NCBI GenBank assembly: GCA_005883085.1
Contig: VBAY01000142.1
Span: 1-17,401, forward strand
DNA from: Candidatus Bathyarchaeota archaeon
GTDB lineage: Archaea > Thermoproteota > Bathyarchaeia > 40CM-2-53-6
Direction of reading: 5' to 3'
Length of the DNA: 17,401 nt
Shown here: positions 13,506 through 17,401 of the stretch, piece by piece
Numbering within the stretch: position 1 is the first letter of the stretch
Layout: every line of letters starts with the position of its first letter
Notes under the pieces: generated by a model
Database searches by the model: none
What the model saw: only the letters and a program-made list of their open reading frames with translations
What the model was told of the DNA's origin: nothing
Program-made: the position numbers and the translations under genes

Positions 13506-15521
13506 TTGAGAAGGGCAGTTGTTGTTCTGGTCCTTTCTCTCTACCTTCTCAGCCTAGGAATACCCGCCAGTAAAACACCAGCATCTCCGGAACGTTTTCC
13601 TGCCAGTTCTCCGGGTCCTACGGATTATCCCTGGACGATGTTCCATCACGATGCTTTGAGAAGTGGAACTACTCCCGCCTCCGCGCCTAATGGGCCAAAC
13701 CTCATGTGGACTTTTACAACTGGCTCATACGTGTATCCTTCCCCCGTCGTTGTTGACGGGCTTGTTTTGATCCCGTCTTGGGATGGAAACCTGTATGCGC
13801 TCGACGAGTACAACGGGGCTCAGAGATGGGTCTTCAGCACCTCAGCTCCAATCTACGCGACACCCGCTGTTGCGAACGGGGTAGTCTATCTCGCCTCGAG
13901 AGATTCTATGGTCTACGCTCTCAATGAGCAAACCGGGTCCTTGATCTGGCAGAGGGCAAACATTAGTCCGATTACATCCTCGCCGGTCTACGCTGATGGG
14001 AAGATCTTCTACGGAACTTGGTTTGTCAGGTTCAACTCCGTACTAATGGCCGTCTACACCAACAATACGGTTGCTTGGCAGTATGTCGGAGATGACACGA
14101 TAAAGTCGTCTCCCTCGGTCAATAACGGTCGAGTTGTCTTCGGCCAAAACAATGGCTATGTTGTCGCAGTTAACGAGACCACAGGCGTTCAACTATGGAA
14201 AGTTCCTATTGGAGTGGCGGCGTCGATAAGCACGGCTCCAGCTCTCGCCTATGGGAGGGTGTACGTTGGAGCTGACAGCAACAGGTTCCTTGCGATGAAC
14301 CAGACTACTGGTTCTATCCTCTGGACGTTCAGCATCGGAGGATTCAATGCCACTTCTGCAGCAGTCAACAATGGGGTAGTCTATTTTGGCACAGGCAAAG
14401 GCATTCTATACGCGCTCAACGCCACAACCGGTGCCCAGCTCTGGACATATCCGAAAGCAGGTACGATCGGGGGGATTTCATCTTCTCCAGCTCTCGCGCT
14501 CGGTTCGAATACTTTGCTGTTCGGCTCGAGCGACCACAGTCTTTACGCGCTGAACCCCACTGGGGGCGGGTTGCTCTGGAAGTACACGACGACGGGTGGT
14601 GGCATCTCATCCTCCCCTGCGGTTGCGGATTCTCGGGTCTTCTTCGGATCGTGGGATACGAAGGTCTACGGATTGGGCGTAATTGCTCCTAGGTTGCAAG
14701 CGACAATATTTCCAAGCGTCACCAGCTTGAAACCTGGACAAGTTTCCATTCTAACCATCACTGTAACGAACGGGTCCGCCCCTCAGGCCGGTGTGACCCT
14801 GGCTCTTAGCTCATCAGCAGGCGGCGGGTTCACTCAACCTGTCATGGGCAGCATAGGAGTATACTCCTCCAACTTCACCGCGCCCCTCGTGAACTCTGCC
14901 GTCAGTTCGATAATTCAGGTTATTGCCAGTGAAAGCGGTTTCTTAAGTGGATCAGCTTTTACGACGATTACTCTGAACCCGTTTCCACCTTTGACCGTGG
15001 CTGCCTCCCCCGCTCCCGTCTCGATCACTCCAGGAGGCGAGATTGTCCTGATGATACGAGTCACAAACGGAACCACCCCAGTTACAGGAGCTACGATCTT
15101 TCTTTCATCCTCGGCGGGTGGAAGCTTCTCAAGCCCAACTGACGGCGGTAATGGTAACTACACGGCCGTCTACACTACGCCGCTCCAAGCCTCGAATCCA
15201 ACCGTCACTATTCAAGCCTCAAAGCCCGGGTTTGCTTCAGGACAAAACACTTTGACGGTTACGATAAACGGGATTCCAAACCTGACTAATCTGAAGGTGG
15301 TGGGGATTCCTTTCATTTACCTCATTGCAGGTATAGCCCTTCTGTTCCTCCTAGTTCTGATAGCTCTAGTATCAAGGAGAAAGCGTGAGCCTACGTCGCC
15401 ATATTATCATCCGGTTGAAGCGCCGCCGGCGTATGCTTCTAGGCCTGATTTCGGAGAAGGCTTAACTAGCCGATTCCGCCGGGGACTGTTCACGGGGTTG
15501 GCGGCCATAGGTGGGAGCTAG
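13506..15521 (+). CDS. Secreted PQQ-type beta-propeller protein with Ig-like domains and membrane anchor
   Basis: A 671-aa exported protein. It has a signal peptide (about 1-24, VVVLVLSLYLLSLGIPAS). Seven to eight PQQ/BamB-like propeller blades follow (about 66-395), recognisable by repeated LYALN-x-x-TG-x-x-LW and SSPAVA-x-x-x-V-x-FG-S units. Two similar Ig/invasin-like domains come next (about 397-490 and 499-590), each with LSSSAGG in the middle. A membrane helix at about 601-623 is followed by RRKR and a Pro/Tyr-rich tail. No PQQ-enzyme catalytic residues were identified, so a binding or scaffold role on the cell surface is likelier than a dehydrogenase. The TTG start has AGGGGA 5 nt upstream. 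The last nine or so codons lie inside the 5S rRNA gene. Confidence 0.85.
   Translation: MRRAVVVLVLSLYLLSLGIPASKTPASPERFPASSPGPTDYPWTMFHHDALRSGTTPASAPNGPNLMWTFTTGSYVYPSPVVVDGLVLIPSWDGNLYALDEYNGAQRWVFSTSAPIYATPAVANGVVYLASRDSMVYALNEQTGSLIWQRANISPITSSPVYADGKIFYGTWFVRFNSVLMAVYTNNTVAWQYVGDDTIKSSPSVNNGRVVFGQNNGYVVAVNETTGVQLWKVPIGVAASISTAPALAYGRVYVGADSNRFLAMNQTTGSILWTFSIGGFNATSAAVNNGVVYFGTGKGILYALNATTGAQLWTYPKAGTIGGISSSPALALGSNTLLFGSSDHSLYALNPTGGGLLWKYTTTGGGISSSPAVADSRVFFGSWDTKVYGLGVIAPRLQATIFPSVTSLKPGQVSILTITVTNGSAPQAGVTLALSSSAGGGFTQPVMGSIGVYSSNFTAPLVNSAVSSIIQVIASESGFLSGSAFTTITLNPFPPLTVAASPAPVSITPGGEIVLMIRVTNGTTPVTGATIFLSSSAGGSFSSPTDGGNGNYTAVYTTPLQASNPTVTIQASKPGFASGQNTLTVTINGIPNLTNLKVVGIPFIYLIAGIALLFLLVLIALVSRRKREPTSPYYHPVEAPPAYASRPDFGEGLTSRFRRGLFTGLAAIGGS
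15461..15468 (+). promoter_or_regulatory. Possible 5S rRNA TATA element inside the propeller gene
   Basis: CTTAACTA is centred about 32 nt before the predicted 5S 5' end, within the coding sequence of the upstream protein. The match to box A is modest. Confidence 0.3.
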
Positions 15522-15618
15522 GACCCGTACCCATTCCGAACACGGAAGTGAATCTCCCATGCGATCTATGTGGTAGTGTGGTGCTAACGCCCACGCGAAG
15601 CTTAGACCGCTGCCAACC
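15496..15618 (+). rRNA. rrf: 5S ribosomal RNA
   Basis: About 123 nt. The ends GGTTGGC (15496-15502) and GCCAACC (15612-15618) form helix I. Between them are GCGGCCATAG, then CCCGTACCCATTCCGAACAC, then GGAAGTGAATCTCCCATGC and a loop E/helix IV region, all standard archaeal 5S signatures. It stands alone: no 16S or 23S gene is in the window, as is common in TACK archaea. The first 26 nt overlap the 3' end of the propeller CDS on the same strand. A T-run follows at 15622-15626. Confidence 0.95.
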
Positions 15619-15630
15619 TCATTTTTCTGA
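15619..15630 (+). terminator. Oligo-T terminator of the 5S rRNA gene
   Basis: CATTTTTCTGA with five T lies directly after helix I, a typical archaeal stop signal for a stable RNA gene. Confidence 0.55.
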
Positions 15631-15712
15631 TCTAGACAACGAACGAGCGGTTTCTTTGCCGGATATCTTTCGGATTACTTTGGGCTAGTGCTGGTCAGTC
15701 TTAGGGATCAAC

Positions 15713-15751
15713 GTTTATAACATTCAGACCGGAATATTGAGCATATTCCGG
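15713..15751 (+). promoter_or_regulatory. TATA element plus perfect inverted repeat at the DUF1512 start site
   Basis: GTTTATAAC (15713-15721) is a strong box A. CCGGAATAT (15729-15737) and ATATTCCGG (15743-15751) form a perfect 9-bp inverted repeat with a 5-nt spacer. It covers the expected transcription start (about 15742-15745) and ends 10 nt before the GTG. It looks like an operator. Confidence 0.6.
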
Positions 15752-15761
15752 TGCCTATTCA

Positions 15762-16895
15762 GTGCTGCCAATCTCTCTTCATGAAAATGATCTTCTTGGC
15801 GGGCTGCTTGGAAATCTCGGCACTATCAGCCAACTGCTTTTTACTGTTCTTTTCATCGCATTGTTCTTCGGGTTTGGTCAGAAGCTGCAGATGCGCCAGT
15901 TTCTATGGGAGATCGATAAGGGTTTGAGGAGATTGGATATGTTTCGGAACTCTGCGAAGGATCTAACTCTGAAGACGGTGAAGGAGATCGGTAAGCCTTT
16001 GACTGATCCGGGTCCACAGATCAACGTGTTGATGGAGCAGTTTTTGATCTCGCCGGTCGATATGGATCCGGCTGGTATTGTCGGTAAGATTGATCACTTG
16101 CTGGATGTTCGGGATGCGAAGTTCAAGGAGGATGTTCGAAGGATCGCGCCGGGCGCTGATTCTTCTCAGGTTATGAATCTGGAGAATCTGGTTGAGGCGT
16201 CTTGGGCTCTCAACACGATCTATAGGATTATTCGACACTTCTACTTGATGGGGAAGAAGACTAACAGCATCTTCATCATTATCCAGCTTCAAGCCTTGCT
16301 TCCGTTGATTATTCAGGAGGCGGAGGCGTATCTGGGTGCAGCGAAGGCTTTCGCTGAGGGTCAGCCTATCGGGGATGGAATCGGACCGCTTGTCGCGTCG
16401 AGGTTGATGAAGGATAAGGAGAAGCGGAAGGTCGAGAAGGATGTGGTGGTTGCGGAGACGATGATGGAGGATCGTAGGGTGATCGCTTTGAAGGCGGAGG
16501 GTCCTGGCGGAAACGTCGGGAAACCGGGGGACGCCATCAGAACGATCATCGAAGAAAATGTCGGCAAGGTCTCGATGGTGGTCATGGTGGACGCGGCCGT
16601 GAAGTTCGAGGGCGAGACTTCAGGCGAGGTCAGCGAGGGAATTGGAGCGGCTATCGGCGGCATCGGCACGGAGCGCTACAAGATTGAACAGGAAGCGACC
16701 GTGCACAAGATTCCGGTCTACGCGGTTATCGTAAAGGAGAGTATTCAGGAAGCGATTACTCCGATGAAGAAGGAAATAATGGAGGCTGGAGAGAAAGTTA
16801 TCGAGAGGATCAAGAGCCTCATCTTGGAACGGAGCAAACCGGGCGATACTATAATAGTCGCCGGTATCGGCAACACCATCGGTATCGGTCAATAG
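15762..16895 (+). CDS. DUF1512 family membrane-associated protein
   Basis: A 377-aa protein with one N-terminal membrane helix (about 17-38, LGTISQLLFTVLFIALFFGF) and a large soluble domain. Recognisable family stretches are QKLQMRQFLWEIDKGLRRLD, then SWALNTIYRIIRHFYLMGKK and EGPGGNVGKPGDAI. It ends near GDTIIVAGIGNTIGIGQ. The family is archaeal and of unknown function. The second half (about 225-377) has alternating beta and alpha elements and Gly-rich turns. The start is GTG with a short leader. It is followed after 14 nt by the zinc-ribbon membrane protein, suggesting co-transcription. Identification is by sequence recall only. Confidence 0.8.
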   Translation: MLPISLHENDLLGGLLGNLGTISQLLFTVLFIALFFGFGQKLQMRQFLWEIDKGLRRLDMFRNSAKDLTLKTVKEIGKPLTDPGPQINVLMEQFLISPVDMDPAGIVGKIDHLLDVRDAKFKEDVRRIAPGADSSQVMNLENLVEASWALNTIYRIIRHFYLMGKKTNSIFIIIQLQALLPLIIQEAEAYLGAAKAFAEGQPIGDGIGPLVASRLMKDKEKRKVEKDVVVAETMMEDRRVIALKAEGPGGNVGKPGDAIRTIIEENVGKVSMVVMVDAAVKFEGETSGEVSEGIGAAIGGIGTERYKIEQEATVHKIPVYAVIVKESIQEAITPMKKEIMEAGEKVIERIKSLILERSKPGDTIIVAGIGNTIGIGQ

Positions 16896-16909
16896 AAGGA
16901 TAATCGTGG

Positions 16910-17299
16910 GTGTCGCAGCCTAAGCCACGTAGTGGCTCATCACTAGTCATAACCATACTAGCCGCTGTTATGGCGGTAGTCGGCCTCTACACCATTGGTC
17001 TCGCTCTCAACACTCCTGACCTGGACCCAACACTTCAGATCCTCTACCTCACAATCGCGGTTCTCGCCTTCACGTTCGTTGTTCTGTCTTTCACGAGGAT
17101 GAGGAGAGGGATCCGGATAGGCGCGTACACGGCACCGAAAGTGCTTTCAGTGGTCAAGTGCGGCCAGTGCAGCTTCAAACAGATCAAGAACTTCGCTTTG
17201 GGAGACTTTGTCTTCAAGACGCTGGGCAAGTGCACGCAGTGTACTACTGGAGATCTCAGTATCCACGGAATTTACACTGAGGGCCCGCCGAAAAAGTAG
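16910..17299 (+). CDS. Two-TM protein with C-terminal zinc ribbon
   Basis: A 129-aa protein. Membrane helices lie at about 11-33 and 42-62, with a short outside loop. A cytoplasmic zinc ribbon follows, made of CGQC (84-87) and CTQC (108-111), with VFKTLGK between them. The C-terminus is hydrophilic. The family is not recognised by name; the layout suggests a small membrane adaptor that binds zinc. The start is GTG, 14 nt after the DUF1512 stop, so both are probably in one operon and may work together. Confidence 0.75.
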   Translation: MSQPKPRSGSSLVITILAAVMAVVGLYTIGLALNTPDLDPTLQILYLTIAVLAFTFVVLSFTRMRRGIRIGAYTAPKVLSVVKCGQCSFKQIKNFALGDFVFKTLGKCTQCTTGDLSIHGIYTEGPPKK

Positions 17300-17347
17300 A
17301 ACTCGGAAGAACCACCCTTGCGTCGCGAGATGCTCTGCGCAATACCC

Positions 17348-17360
17348 CCCTCCTTTTTCT
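17348..17360 (+). terminator. Candidate terminator after the zinc-ribbon gene
   Basis: A pyrimidine run, CCTCCTTTTTCT, lies about 50 nt after the stop codon, with five consecutive T. No gene is seen in the remaining bases to the window end. Confidence 0.35.
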
Positions 17361-17401
17361 AGGGAAGATTTTCTGTCTGGCATTGATAATGGGCGAATAT
17401 T

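Noticed and set aside
17147..17383. A 78-codon minus-strand ORF at the right end
   Set aside because: It lies antisense to the zinc-ribbon gene and its terminator, and its composition is that of a shadow frame.
1..17401. CRISPR arrays, insertion sequences or phage genes
   Set aside because: No direct-repeat array, transposase, integrase or terminal inverted repeats were seen.

Overview
The window looks archaeal, most likely from the TACK group (Thaumarchaeota or Bathyarchaeota-like); the lineage is inferred. Evidence: many genes have a TATA element about 26-30 nt before the start codon (near-leaderless mRNAs); there is a solitary 5S rRNA gene; a tRNA-Trp gene carries archaeal bulge-helix-bulge (BHB) introns; and the protein set is archaeal (PAN-like AAA ATPase, KaiC/RadA-like ATPase, thiolase paired with a DUF35 OB-fold protein, DUF1512). 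Start codons are mostly TTG, GTG and, in at least two genes, apparently CTG. Only about three genes have a secure ATG.

Layout. 1-1582 (minus): the N-terminus of an aldehyde dehydrogenase running off the left edge, an M48/HtpX-like membrane metalloprotease, and a BlaI/MecI/CopY-type winged-helix repressor just upstream of it. 1583-3370: a membrane-anchored surface protein and two small candidate ORFs in otherwise empty spacers. 3371-6483 (plus): a KaiC/RadA-like ATPase, a PAN-like AAA ATPase without the usual HbYX tail, and NAD synthetase.

6509-12212 (minus) is an acyl-CoA cluster. In transcription order: hotdog thioesterase, 3-hydroxyacyl-CoA dehydrogenase, enoyl-CoA hydratase, a second enoyl-CoA hydratase, a ferritin/R2-like diiron oxidase, an EthD-like small protein, an SCPx-type thiolase and its DUF35 partner. 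The dehydrogenase has lost an internal block in frame. The second hydratase has lost an internal block with a frameshift and is a likely pseudogene. The set suggests beta-oxidation-like turnover of acyl-CoAs, perhaps with an oxygen-dependent step by the diiron protein.

12302-17401: an RpiB/LacB-family isomerase; a tRNA-Trp(CCA) gene interrupted in the D-loop, the anticodon loop and the variable loop; a small minus-strand gene that seems to start at CTG; a secreted PQQ-type beta-propeller protein with two Ig-like domains and a C-terminal membrane anchor, whose last codons lie inside the 5S rRNA gene; then DUF1512 and a two-TM zinc-ribbon protein. A perfect 9-bp inverted repeat sits at the DUF1512 start site.

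The observations most worth following up are the three-intron tRNA-Trp, the CTG/non-ATG initiation pattern, the 5S-CDS overlap, the paired internal deletions in the acyl-CoA cluster, and the diiron oxidase-EthD pair.
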